From positions 19,336 to 83,335 of the forward strand of contig CAJWTV010000003.1 in the NCBI GenBank assembly GCA_913047375.1: a stretch of 64,000 bases of DNA, written 5' to 3'. The DNA is from an uncultured Polaribacter sp. (GTDB lineage: Bacteria > Bacteroidota > Bacteroidia > Flavobacteriales > Flavobacteriaceae). Both the position numbers and the translations under genes were made by a program. The notes below the pieces were generated by a model, which was given only the letters and a program-made list of their open reading frames with translations, did not search any database and had not been told where the DNA came from. Below are positions 9,545-18,997 of this stretch, piece by piece; within the stretch, counting starts at the first letter, position 1; each line of letters begins with the position of its first letter.

Positions 9545-10459
9545 TTATTCAACAGGAATTTTAATCTCATATATTTTTTTTGACTTATTATTTAGTTTGT
9601 TTTCTCTTAACCACGGATTATGAGTTTTCAGTTCTTTATAATTGATTCCAAATTTCTTAGCAAATAAAGCGATATTGGTAATTGTAGAATCTACAATTAT
9701 TTTTTTTGTTTTTCGTAATGTGTATAGATCTTCTTTTTCAAATTTAAAACCATAACTCTCTGGATTAGTCAAAACTTCTTTTAAAGCGATTATCCTAAAA
9801 ACATATCTTTCTGTTTCATCTGGTAATAGTGCATCATAATAATTAGAAACTTCTTGATTTTTTAATTGTTTGGCTACTCCATAATTCCCTGCATTATATG
9901 CAGCAGCAGCCAATGTCCAAGAGCCTAAGCGAGCTTTTGATTTTTTTAAATATTCAGCAGCAACTTTTGTTGATTTCTCAATATGATACCTTTCATCAAC
10001 ATTTTTATTAATTTCTAAACCATATTCTTTACCAGTTTTTTTCATAAAATGCCATATTCCTGCTGCTCCTGCAGAAGAGGTTTCGTCAATTAAACCACTT
10101 TCTGCAACTGCTAGGTATTTAAAATCATCTGGTATTCCGTATTTTTTCAATAAAGGTTCCAGTATAGGGAAGTACTTATTTGTTCTTTTTAATAATAATA
10201 AGCCATTAGATTGCCAATAAGTATTTACGAGTAGTTCTCTATCCATTCTCTCTCTTACATCATCATTTTCTAAAGGAACCCTTTCCCCGGCAAGATTTAA
10301 ATCATTAGGAAGTTTTAATGCTTGTATTTCATATTTTTCACTTGTATTTTTGGGCTTTTTAATTTCTCTTTTTTGAAAAGAATTAACTAAAAGGAATGTT
10401 ATAAAAATAATAACAATATAATATAGAAAGTGAGGTGCTCTTTGCATATGATCAATCAT
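9545..10459 (-). CDS. Lytic transglycosylase (SLT, MltD-like) with a C-terminal LysM-like segment
   Basis: VAESGLIDETSSAGAAGIWHFMKKTGKEYGL and AAAAYNAGNYGV catalytic motifs. Confidence 0.92.
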   Translation of the reverse strand: MIDHMQRAPHFLYYIVIIFITFLLVNSFQKREIKKPKNTSEKYEIQALKLPNDLNLAGERVPLENDDVRERMDRELLVNTYWQSNGLLLLKRTNKYFPILEPLLKKYGIPDDFKYLAVAESGLIDETSSAGAAGIWHFMKKTGKEYGLEINKNVDERYHIEKSTKVAAEYLKKSKARLGSWTLAAAAYNAGNYGVAKQLKNQEVSNYYDALLPDETERYVFRIIALKEVLTNPESYGFKFEKEDLYTLRKTKKIIVDSTITNIALFAKKFGINYKELKTHNPWLRENKLNNKSKKIYEIKIPVE

Positions 10460-10536
10460 TTAATAATTATAAAATTACAAAATTATTAGTACTCTTTCAA
10501 GTTAAAATTTAATGAATACAATTCATAATTTTATAT

Positions 10537-11853
10537 TTAAACAAATTCAAAACGAACTAATCCGTCATTATCAATATCTGTCAGGGTAACCTTGTGTAAG
10601 GTGTTTATTAATTCAGGATTCCAAGGAGATTTAACTTTTATATAATTTTCTGTAAAACCATTAATATATCCTTCTTTATTTTCACTCTCAAATAATACCG
10701 TTAAAGTATTTCCTAATTGTGAGTCATAAAAGGCTCTTCTCTTTTTTGCTGATAATCCCCTTAACATTTTACTACGTTTTGCTCGTACTTTCTTTTGAAC
10801 CACACCATCAAATTCTACTGCTTCAGTGTTTGGTCTCTCAGAATAAGTAAATACATGTAAATAAGAAATATCTAAATCATTTAAAAAATTATAAGTTTCT
10901 AAAAAAAGGGCATCAGTTTCTCCAGGAAATCCAACAATGACGTCAACTCCGATACATGCATTTGGCATGGTTTCTTTAATTTTAAAAACTCTATTTATAT
11001 AAATATTAGTAAGATAACGGCGTTTCATTTTTTTTAATAATTCATCGCTACCAGATTGTAATGGAATATGAAAGTGAGGAACGAAACTTTTTGAATTAGA
11101 AACAAAAGTAATCGTTTCATCTTTTAGTAAATTAGGTTCAATGGAAGAAATCCTAAGACGGTGAATTCCTTCAATTTTATCTAATTCTTTTACAAGTTCT
11201 AAAAATGTATGTTCATGTTTTTTATTCCCATATTCACCTTTGCCATAATCTCCAATATTTACTCCTGTTAAAACAATTTCTTTGATCCCTTTTTTGGATA
11301 TATCCTTTGCATTTTTTAAAACGTTTTTTAAAGTATCAGACCTAGATATTCCTCTAGCTAGAGGAATTGTGCAATATGTACATTTATAGTCACATCCATC
11401 TTGTACTTTTAAAAAAGCTCGAGTTCTATCTCCAATTGAATAAGATCCCACATAAAAATCAGCTTCGGATATTTCACAAGAATGGATCTCCCCAATATTA
11501 TTTTTAGTTAAATCATTTATATAACTAGTTACGTTAAATTTTTCTGTGGCTCCTAAGACTAAATCAACACCGTTTGTGGCTGCTAATTCTTTAGGTTTTA
11601 ATTGTGCATAACAACCAACGGCTATTAAAAACGCATCTTCATTCTTCTTTAAAGCACTATTTACTATGGATTTAAAGCGTTTATCTGCATTTTCTGTAAC
11701 AGAACAGGTATTAATTACATAAATGTCTGCTTCTTCTTCAAATCCTACGCGTTTAAAACCTTCATCCACAAAACTTCTGGCTATTGTAGAAGTTTCTGAA
11801 AAGTTTAATTTACATCCTAAAGTATAAAACGCTACTTTTTTTTCTGCATTCAT
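10537..11853 (-). CDS. mtaB: tRNA (N6-L-threonylcarbamoyladenosine(37)-C2)-methylthiotransferase MtaB
   Basis: MTTase N domain TLGCKLNFSET, radical SAM CDYKCTYCTIPLARG, TRAM-like C-terminus. Confidence 0.95.
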   Translation of the reverse strand: MNAEKKVAFYTLGCKLNFSETSTIARSFVDEGFKRVGFEEEADIYVINTCSVTENADKRFKSIVNSALKKNEDAFLIAVGCYAQLKPKELAATNGVDLVLGATEKFNVTSYINDLTKNNIGEIHSCEISEADFYVGSYSIGDRTRAFLKVQDGCDYKCTYCTIPLARGISRSDTLKNVLKNAKDISKKGIKEIVLTGVNIGDYGKGEYGNKKHEHTFLELVKELDKIEGIHRLRISSIEPNLLKDETITFVSNSKSFVPHFHIPLQSGSDELLKKMKRRYLTNIYINRVFKIKETMPNACIGVDVIVGFPGETDALFLETYNFLNDLDISYLHVFTYSERPNTEAVEFDGVVQKKVRAKRSKMLRGLSAKKRRAFYDSQLGNTLTVLFESENKEGYINGFTENYIKVKSPWNPELINTLHKVTLTDIDNDGLVRFEFV

Positions 11854-12000
11854 TAGTGTACATTTATGCGATGTAAATTTACACTTTTATTGATGATTTT
11901 TAAAATCGAAAGGCTACAACTATATAAATTAATTTTGATAATTAATTTTTATTTTAATTAATAATATGCTTTAGTAAATTTATAAATTAAGTGAAAGTAA

Positions 12001-13617
12001 ATGAAAAACATGGTTTCAGAATTTCGAAGTATATTATTTTTATTTTTATTTATGTTTTTTTATTCTTGTAATAAAGAAGTTTCTAAATATAATGATTCTC
12101 AAGTTTTTAGATATAATGAACACTCTAATATCAATACACTTGATCCTGCCTTTGCAAAAGATTTAAGAACCATTTGGGCAACAACTCAGATTTTTAATGG
12201 ATTAGTTCAACTAAACGATTCATTAGAAGTTATGCCAGATATAGCTAAGAAGTGGACTATTTCTAATGATGGAAAAATATATCAATTTCATTTAAGAAGT
12301 GATGTCAAATTTCATAAACATATAGTATTTGGAAAGGATAGTACAAGAAATGTTGTAGCTAAAGATTTTGAATATTCTTTTAATAGATTATTAAATCCTA
12401 AAGTTGCATCTCCAGGTAAATGGGTCTTAGAATTTGTTGATTCTTTTGTTGCAAAAAATGATACGACTTTTATTGTAAAGCTTAAAAAAGCATTCCCTCC
12501 ATTTTTAAGTTTATTAACAATGAAATATTGTTCGGTAGTTCCAAAAGAAGCAATCGATCATTTTGGTAAGAAGTTTAGAGCTAACCCAATAGGTACTGGA
12601 CCATTTAAATTCAAGTTATGGAAAGAAAATATAAAGCTAGTTTTTAGAAAGAATAATGAGTATTACGAATTTGATCAATATGGTGTTAAATTACCTTACT
12701 TAGAATCAATAGCGATTACTTTCTTACCAGATAAACAAAGTGAATTCCTTCAGTTTATTCAAGGAAATTTAGATTTTTTAAATAGTATAGATAATTCTTA
12801 TAAAGATGATATACTTACAAAAAAAGGAAAATTACAATCTAAATACACATCCCAAATAAATATGGTTACAAGTCCTTATTTAAATACCGAATATTTAGGT
12901 ATTTACATGGATGCTGAAGAAAAAGAAGCTAATTCATTAAGATTAAGAAAAGCCTTAAATTATGGTTTCGATAAAGAGAAAATGGTTTTATATTTAAGAA
13001 ATGGAATTGGAACACCCGCACTAAATGGTTTTATACCAAAAGGTTTGCCCTCTTTTAATAATATGAAAGGCTATACCTATCAACCTCAAAAAGCGAAAGA
13101 ATTAATTGACCAATACACCTCAATCTCTGGAAATAATAATCCTAAAATAACGATAAGTACAAATAGTCAGTATTTAGACTTATGTGAATTTATTCAGAGA
13201 GAAATGCAAAAAATTGGTTTAGAAGTTGCTATAGATGTTATGCCTCCTTCCACACTAAGAGACCGTAAGGCAAATGGACAATTAAGTGTTTTCAGGGGTA
13301 GTTGGATAGCTGATTATCCAGATGCTGAAAACTATTTATTTATTTTTCATAGCAGAAACTTTTCTCCAAATGGGCCTAATTACACACATTACAAAAATGA
13401 TAAATTTGATTCTTTATATGATAAAGCAATTGAAACTATAGACTCTTATAAAAGATATAAGTTATATCAAAAAATGGATAGTTTACTTATGGAGTCTTCT
13501 CCAGTTATACCTCTATATTATGATGAAGTAATTCGATTTTCAAATAAAAAGATTATTAATTTAGGTATAAACCCAATCAATCATTTACATTTAAAGAAAG
13601 TGAAAAAGTTAGAATAA
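12001..13617 (+). CDS. ABC transporter substrate-binding lipoprotein, peptide-binding family 5
   Basis: Lipobox YSC; NTLDPAFAKDLRTIWATTQIFNGLVQ...VKDFEYSFNRLL...RKNNEYY; SBP_bac_5 layout. Confidence 0.9.
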   Translation: MKNMVSEFRSILFLFLFMFFYSCNKEVSKYNDSQVFRYNEHSNINTLDPAFAKDLRTIWATTQIFNGLVQLNDSLEVMPDIAKKWTISNDGKIYQFHLRSDVKFHKHIVFGKDSTRNVVAKDFEYSFNRLLNPKVASPGKWVLEFVDSFVAKNDTTFIVKLKKAFPPFLSLLTMKYCSVVPKEAIDHFGKKFRANPIGTGPFKFKLWKENIKLVFRKNNEYYEFDQYGVKLPYLESIAITFLPDKQSEFLQFIQGNLDFLNSIDNSYKDDILTKKGKLQSKYTSQINMVTSPYLNTEYLGIYMDAEEKEANSLRLRKALNYGFDKEKMVLYLRNGIGTPALNGFIPKGLPSFNNMKGYTYQPQKAKELIDQYTSISGNNNPKITISTNSQYLDLCEFIQREMQKIGLEVAIDVMPPSTLRDRKANGQLSVFRGSWIADYPDAENYLFIFHSRNFSPNGPNYTHYKNDKFDSLYDKAIETIDSYKRYKLYQKMDSLLMESSPVIPLYYDEVIRFSNKKIINLGINPINHLHLKKVKKLE

Positions 13618-13657
13618 CGATAATATCAATAGTGTTATGATTTATAAATCACGCTAT

Positions 13658-14689
13658 CTACCAGCTTATTTTTGACATTATAGGGTAATGATCGGAGTAA
13701 TCCACTGAATAGGTTTTAAAGGTGTTTATAATAGCATTTTTATTAGTGATTATGAAATCTATTCTTGTTGGTAAAAAATAATTATAAGTCTTCCCAAAAC
13801 CTTTACCAGCGGATATAAATGCATCTTTTTTATTAGATAAAATCTGTTTATAAACCCAAGAATAAGCAGTGTTATTGAAATCACCACTTATAATTATTTT
13901 TCCATTCCAATTTTGTTCATGCTCTAAAAACAATTCAGTTTGATATACCTGCTTTTTAAATGACGCACTTATTCTATTTAAAAGTTTCTCAGAATTTTTC
14001 TCACCAAAATTTTCTTCATTTGGTTTTATTCGTAAAGACTCCAAATGAAGGTTATAGATTCTAATTGTATCTTTTTCTTTTAAAATATCACAATAAATTA
14101 TATTGTTACTAGTATTTTTTAAATCTAAAGAACCACTATTTATTATCTTATACTTAGAGTAAATAGCTAATCCATATTCTCCATTTTTTTTCTTTATATA
14201 TTTATAAGGGAAATTTAATCTTATCTTACTTGATTGATAAAATTCTTGAATTATTAGAATATCTGGATCAATTTCTGCTATGAAATCATATCCGTCCTTA
14301 TTATTTTTATTATTAAAAAGATCAAATGTTTTTACATTATAACTCATTACTTTTAAATCGTCATTTAAAGAAGAGCTTTTTTCTGATATTTTGAATATAG
14401 GAGGTGATAAAAATAAACCTAACGTTAAAAATATAAATGAAATTAAAAATTGTTTTTTAAGTTTAATAACCCAATAAATTAAAAATATTAGATTTAAAAT
14501 AATTAAAACAGGAACGAATAAACTTAAAACAGCTAATACAGGAAATGATTTTGGAGATAAATATTGCAATGAATATGAAAATAAAAGCAATATTGCTAGT
14601 AGTGAATTTATCAGATATAGAACCTTATCTAAAAAGGATAATTTTTTCATATTATCTTTTTCCTTGTTTAAATAAAAAATCCTTTTCAA
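13658..14689 (-). CDS. Endonuclease/exonuclease/phosphatase family protein with N-terminal TM segments
   Basis: VMSYNVKTFD, ISGDFNNTAYSWVY, RIDFIITN, YSDHYPIM. The ORF start at 14689 overlaps the upstream rhomboid; internal Met at 14650 (MKKLSFLDK) is the more parsimonious start. Confidence 0.92.
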   Translation of the reverse strand: MKRIFYLNKEKDNMKKLSFLDKVLYLINSLLAILLLFSYSLQYLSPKSFPVLAVLSLFVPVLIILNLIFLIYWVIKLKKQFLISFIFLTLGLFLSPPIFKISEKSSSLNDDLKVMSYNVKTFDLFNNKNNKDGYDFIAEIDPDILIIQEFYQSSKIRLNFPYKYIKKKNGEYGLAIYSKYKIINSGSLDLKNTSNNIIYCDILKEKDTIRIYNLHLESLRIKPNEENFGEKNSEKLLNRISASFKKQVYQTELFLEHEQNWNGKIIISGDFNNTAYSWVYKQILSNKKDAFISAGKGFGKTYNYFLPTRIDFIITNKNAIINTFKTYSVDYSDHYPIMSKISW

Positions 14690-15506
14690 CTTTACTTAGG
14701 GTGTCATAACCAGATTTACTAATTTTATCTAAAATAGTATTAATTTGTTTTTGATTTAGAGATGTATTAGTTGTTTTTGGTTCTTTCTTTTTACCAGACT
14801 TGTAAACTGTTTTTAATGGATTATTTCTAACTTTATAGAGAGTTGAAAACCAATTAGATATATTTTGATTTTTTTTAGATGAACTATTTAAGTATAGAAG
14901 TCCAAAAAGAGCACCACCTAAATGACTAAAGTGACCACCAGCATTATTACTTATTAAACCAACTACATCAATTAATATCCAAATTCCGGCCAAATGCCAA
15001 AGTTTTATAAAACCAATAAATCGAAATTTTAATTGGTAGTTCGGCATATGTGAAGCTATACCTATGAATATAGCAGAAATACCAGCGGAGGCACCAACTA
15101 TTACTGAATCTTCTCCTTTAAATACAGGAAAATAATTTTGGCTAAAAACAAATAATAGTCCACCAAAGATAGTTCCAAAGACATAAAAGGTAAGTAATTG
15201 TTTTTGATTAAAATATTCAATAAAAAGGGTACCTATATAATACAAAACAATTAAATTCATTAAAATATGAACAAAATTAGCGTGTAAAAAACCATAAGAA
15301 ATAATTGACCAGGGTTTATCGAAAAGGGTGTCAGTATTAGACTCTAAAGAAAACCAGTCAATTAATAAATTTGTTTCTCCATTATACAAACCCTGAAAAA
15401 CTCCAAAGAAGGCAGTAATCATAAAAATCAATATGTTTACAAAAATTAGCTTCTCTATGATATTAGCTTCGTTATATTTTTTTTGAAATAAGTTTATAAA
15501 ATTCAT
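14652..15506 (-). CDS. Rhomboid family intramembrane serine protease with C-terminal extension
   Basis: HANFVHILMNL, GASAGISA (Ser), GGHFSHLGGALFG (His). Confidence 0.95.
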   Translation of the reverse strand: MNFINLFQKKYNEANIIEKLIFVNILIFMITAFFGVFQGLYNGETNLLIDWFSLESNTDTLFDKPWSIISYGFLHANFVHILMNLIVLYYIGTLFIEYFNQKQLLTFYVFGTIFGGLLFVFSQNYFPVFKGEDSVIVGASAGISAIFIGIASHMPNYQLKFRFIGFIKLWHLAGIWILIDVVGLISNNAGGHFSHLGGALFGLLYLNSSSKKNQNISNWFSTLYKVRNNPLKTVYKSGKKKEPKTTNTSLNQKQINTILDKISKSGYDTLSKVEKDFLFKQGKR

Positions 15507-15507
15507 G

Positions 15508-16215
15508 CTACGAAGTTTTAAATTGCTTCTTTTTCCAATACCAAATAATTATAAATCCTACAACTGCCCCGCCTATGTGCGCAAAATGAGCAATATTACC
15601 AATCGAATATTTAGTCACTCCAAAAAATAAATCTCCTAAAATCATTATCGGGATAAAATATTTAGCAGCGATTGGAACTGGGAAAAATAGCAATGCTAAT
15701 TTAGCATCTTTAAAGTATATGCCAAAAGCAACTAAGACCCCATATACAGCTCCAGAAGCGCCAACAGCAGGAGTGTTGTATAACTGATTCATTGTTTGTA
15801 AATTTTCATTTGAATACATTTTAGACGGATTCATCAATTCTAAAATTTCACTTTTAGATATGCCTGTATTCACTAAAGTTTCTAAAGCTTCATTAAATTG
15901 ATAGTAGTTTACTAGGGTATAAATTAGTCCTGCCCCAATTCCTGCAGAAAAATAGAAAAAAAGAAATTTATTTTTACCCCATATTTGCTCTAAAGGAGTT
16001 CCAAAAGCATAAAGCCCATACATGTTAAAAAGTATATGACTAAAACTTCCGTGCATAAACATACTAGTTACATATTGCCAAATACCAAAATGTTCATTTT
16101 CAGGAAAATGTAAAGCTAGAATATTAGTTAAATCTATATTTAAATATTGTGGAACAATAAATAAAATAATATTTATTATAATTAATTGCTTTATTCCTTC
16201 TGTAATTTTTCCCAT
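15508..16215 (-). CDS. Rhomboid family intramembrane serine protease
   Basis: HGSFSHILFNMYGLYAFG, VGASGAVYG (Ser), FAHIGGAVVGF (His). Confidence 0.95.
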   Translation of the reverse strand: MGKITEGIKQLIIINIILFIVPQYLNIDLTNILALHFPENEHFGIWQYVTSMFMHGSFSHILFNMYGLYAFGTPLEQIWGKNKFLFFYFSAGIGAGLIYTLVNYYQFNEALETLVNTGISKSEILELMNPSKMYSNENLQTMNQLYNTPAVGASGAVYGVLVAFGIYFKDAKLALLFFPVPIAAKYFIPIMILGDLFFGVTKYSIGNIAHFAHIGGAVVGFIIIWYWKKKQFKTS

Positions 16216-16218
16216 AAA

Positions 16219-18033
16219 TTAATTATTGAATATTAAATCAACTTCTTTTAAAGTTAATGTTTTAAAGGTAGATTTTCCAAAAGGAGATATACTAGGCTCT
16301 TTACAAGAAAACAAGTCATTTACAAGATTTTCTTGTTCAATTTGAGACAAAATTACACCAGTTTTTATAGCTAATGTCTTAGAAAACGATTTAGCCATTA
16401 AATCAAATGGACTAAAACTTGCATCTGGGATTTCAAGGTCAATATCACGAATTAATTCCTCTAAGATTACCGTTATTTGACTTTCTGTTACTGATATAGG
16501 TATTCCTTTTATTGTAATAGATGTTTTTGTGAATTCCCCAAAATAAAAACCTGCGTTTTCTAATTCAGTTTTTATTGAATATATAATTTCTATCTCAGAT
16601 GAAATTAATTGAATATTTATTGGAAATAATAATTGCTGACTATTTGCCTCTTTTACAGTTATACTCTCTAGAAAATCTTCATATAAAATACGTTGGTGCG
16701 CTAATGATTGACTAATTAAAACAACACCAGATTTTATTGAGCTTAATAAATATTTTCTTTGAATTTGTAAAGTTTTACCATTTTCTTTAGATGTTTGTTC
16801 AACAAATAAAGAAGCTTGTTTTGATTCTTTAGAATCCGTTTCTATATTAACATATAAAGATTCCCAGTTTTCACTAGATACTTGTCTTTTGTATGGAAAT
16901 CGAATTTCTTTTTGATCTGCTTCTTTAAATGGATTAAAATCAGGGTCTACTTTAATTTTAGGAGTTGATGTAGATTTTTTATTTTTAAAATCATAAGGAA
17001 TATCTAAGTTCGCATCTCTGTTAAAGTCTAATATAGGTGCAACATTATATTGCCCTAAACTATGTTTTATCGTCGCTCTTAAAATAGCATAAAGAGCTTT
17101 CTCATTGTCAAATTTAATCTCTGTTTTTGTAGGATGAATATTAATATCAATACTACTTGGTGGTACATTTAAATACAAGAAATAGGAGGGATGACTTGAG
17201 AACTCTAATAAGCCATCAAAAGCATTTACAACTGCATGATTTAAGTATGAACTTTTAATAAACCTATCATTCACAAAAAAAAATTGCTCTCCTCGCTTTT
17301 TCTTAGCAAATTCTGGTTTAGTAATAAATCCTTGTATAGAAATTAAATCTGTTTTTTCTTTTATAGGAACTAGTTTTTCGTTCATTTTAGAACCAAAAAT
17401 AGATACAATCCTTTTTCTTAGATTACTGCTTCTCAGATTATATACTTCATTATTATTGTGTTGTAATAAAAAAGAAATAGCCGGATGTGCTAAGGCTATA
17501 CGTTGAAATTCATCAATTATGTGTCGAGTTTCAATAGTATCTGATTTTAAAAAATTTCTTCTAGCAGGAATATTATAAAATAAATTTTTTACTGATAAAC
17601 TTGATCCATTAGCTGCAGCGACAAACTCTTGAGAAATAACTCTACTTCCTTCAATTTTAATTTGATTACCTAACTCATCTTTTTTTCGTTTAGTCTTTAG
17701 TTCTACATGAGCAATTGCAGCTATAGAGGCTAAAGCTTCACCACGAAAACCTTTGGTATTCAAATTAAATAAATCTTCTGCTTTTCTAATTTTTGAAGTT
17801 GCATGGCGTTCAAAGCATAAACGAGTATCTGATGTACTCATTCCTTTACCATTATCTATCACTTGAATTAATGTTTTTCCTGCATCTCTAATAAGTAATT
17901 TTATAGAATTAGCATCAGCATCTATTGAATTTTCCATTAGCTCCTTAACAACAGAGGCAGGTCTTTGAACTACTTCGCCAGCAGCAATTTGGTTTGCCAC
18001 GTGATCTGGTAAAAGTTGAATAATATTTGACAT
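16219..18033 (-). CDS. mutL: DNA mismatch repair protein MutL
   Basis: LPDHVANQIAAGEVVQRPASVVKELMENSIDA, GFRGEALASIAAI; GHKL ATPase plus dimerization domain. Confidence 0.97.
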   Translation of the reverse strand: MSNIIQLLPDHVANQIAAGEVVQRPASVVKELMENSIDADANSIKLLIRDAGKTLIQVIDNGKGMSTSDTRLCFERHATSKIRKAEDLFNLNTKGFRGEALASIAAIAHVELKTKRKKDELGNQIKIEGSRVISQEFVAAANGSSLSVKNLFYNIPARRNFLKSDTIETRHIIDEFQRIALAHPAISFLLQHNNNEVYNLRSSNLRKRIVSIFGSKMNEKLVPIKEKTDLISIQGFITKPEFAKKKRGEQFFFVNDRFIKSSYLNHAVVNAFDGLLEFSSHPSYFLYLNVPPSSIDINIHPTKTEIKFDNEKALYAILRATIKHSLGQYNVAPILDFNRDANLDIPYDFKNKKSTSTPKIKVDPDFNPFKEADQKEIRFPYKRQVSSENWESLYVNIETDSKESKQASLFVEQTSKENGKTLQIQRKYLLSSIKSGVVLISQSLAHQRILYEDFLESITVKEANSQQLLFPINIQLISSEIEIIYSIKTELENAGFYFGEFTKTSITIKGIPISVTESQITVILEELIRDIDLEIPDASFSPFDLMAKSFSKTLAIKTGVILSQIEQENLVNDLFSCKEPSISPFGKSTFKTLTLKEVDLIFNN

Positions 18034-18308
18034 TAATTTTTAAGAAAAATTGATAAATCGAAATCGATGATTAATAAAAAGATAAATATTAAAATACAAA
18101 TAATAATGATTAGATTTTTATTTACTTTCTGATCCGGATTTTTCAATTCTCCAATAGCATCAGAGAATTTAGATTTTATTCCTTTGTTCGTACCAGTTGT
18201 ATTTCTAAATTGGTCTAATTTATGTTCTATTTTAAAAGGACTTCCTTCTCCTTTGTAATAACGTGGCTTGTAGTCAAAATTTTTATTTGTACGTTTAAAG
18301 AATCCCAT
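18033..18308 (-). CDS. Small conserved membrane-anchored protein, function unknown
   Basis: 91 aa; basic N-terminus FKRTNKNFDYKPRYYKGEGSPFKIEHKLDQFRNT and one C-terminal TM; 1-nt overlap with the mutL start. Confidence 0.75.
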   Translation of the reverse strand: MGFFKRTNKNFDYKPRYYKGEGSPFKIEHKLDQFRNTTGTNKGIKSKFSDAIGELKNPDQKVNKNLIIIICILIFIFLLIIDFDLSIFLKN

Positions 18309-18434
18309 AGTTTTCTGATTTAATTGAAATAAATCAATTTTTCACATAATATAAAAGGAATTTCAAATTTACAGAATTAAAAGTAATTTTCTAAAATTGA
18401 AATCAAAAGTAAGTGAAGATTTTTTTATTATTTA

Positions 18435-18941
18435 CTAAAAGCCAATATTTTCACCTTTTCTGTCAAAGTTTTTTAATGCCGCCATTTTAATTGCTCCCAC
18501 GGCACATTCAACTCCTTTGTTCCCTAATTTACCACCAGATCGATCAATAGATTGTTGTTTTGTATTATCTGTTAAAACACAAAATAAAACAGGAATATTA
18601 TATTTAATATTCAAATCTACAATTCCTTGAGTTACGCCCTGACAAACAAAATCAAAATGTTTAGTTTCTCCTTGAATCACATTTCCTATAGCTATTACCG
18701 CATCAACCTTTTGGGATTCAATCATTTTCTTACAACCATAAACAAGTTCAAAACTTCCAGGAACTTCCCAAGAAATGATATTATCTAAAGTGGCTCCAGA
18801 GTTAATTAATGTTTCTATTACACCTTTTTCAAGGTTTTTAGTAATTTCTGGATTCCATTGAGAAACAACAATCCCAAATCGAAAATATTTCGCATTTGGG
18901 ATAGCTGCTTTATCATAGTAAGATAAATTTGTTGTTGCCAT
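18435..18941 (-). CDS. ribH: 6,7-dimethyl-8-ribityllumazine synthase
   Basis: VSQWNPEITKNL, WEVPGSFELVYGCKKM, AIGNVIQGETKHFDFV. Confidence 0.96.
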   Translation of the reverse strand: MATTNLSYYDKAAIPNAKYFRFGIVVSQWNPEITKNLEKGVIETLINSGATLDNIISWEVPGSFELVYGCKKMIESQKVDAVIAIGNVIQGETKHFDFVCQGVTQGIVDLNIKYNIPVLFCVLTDNTKQQSIDRSGGKLGNKGVECAVGAIKMAALKNFDRKGENIGF

Positions 18942-18997
18942 TTTAAAATTTTTCAGGTTCAGTAATTTCTGTTTTTACTGAAACAGTTTATCGTAAA

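Noticed and set aside
18951-18990. TTCAGTAA-N9-TTACTGAA upstream of ribH as a riboswitch
   Set aside because: Only an 8-bp repeat; no FMN (RFN) conserved blocks visible.
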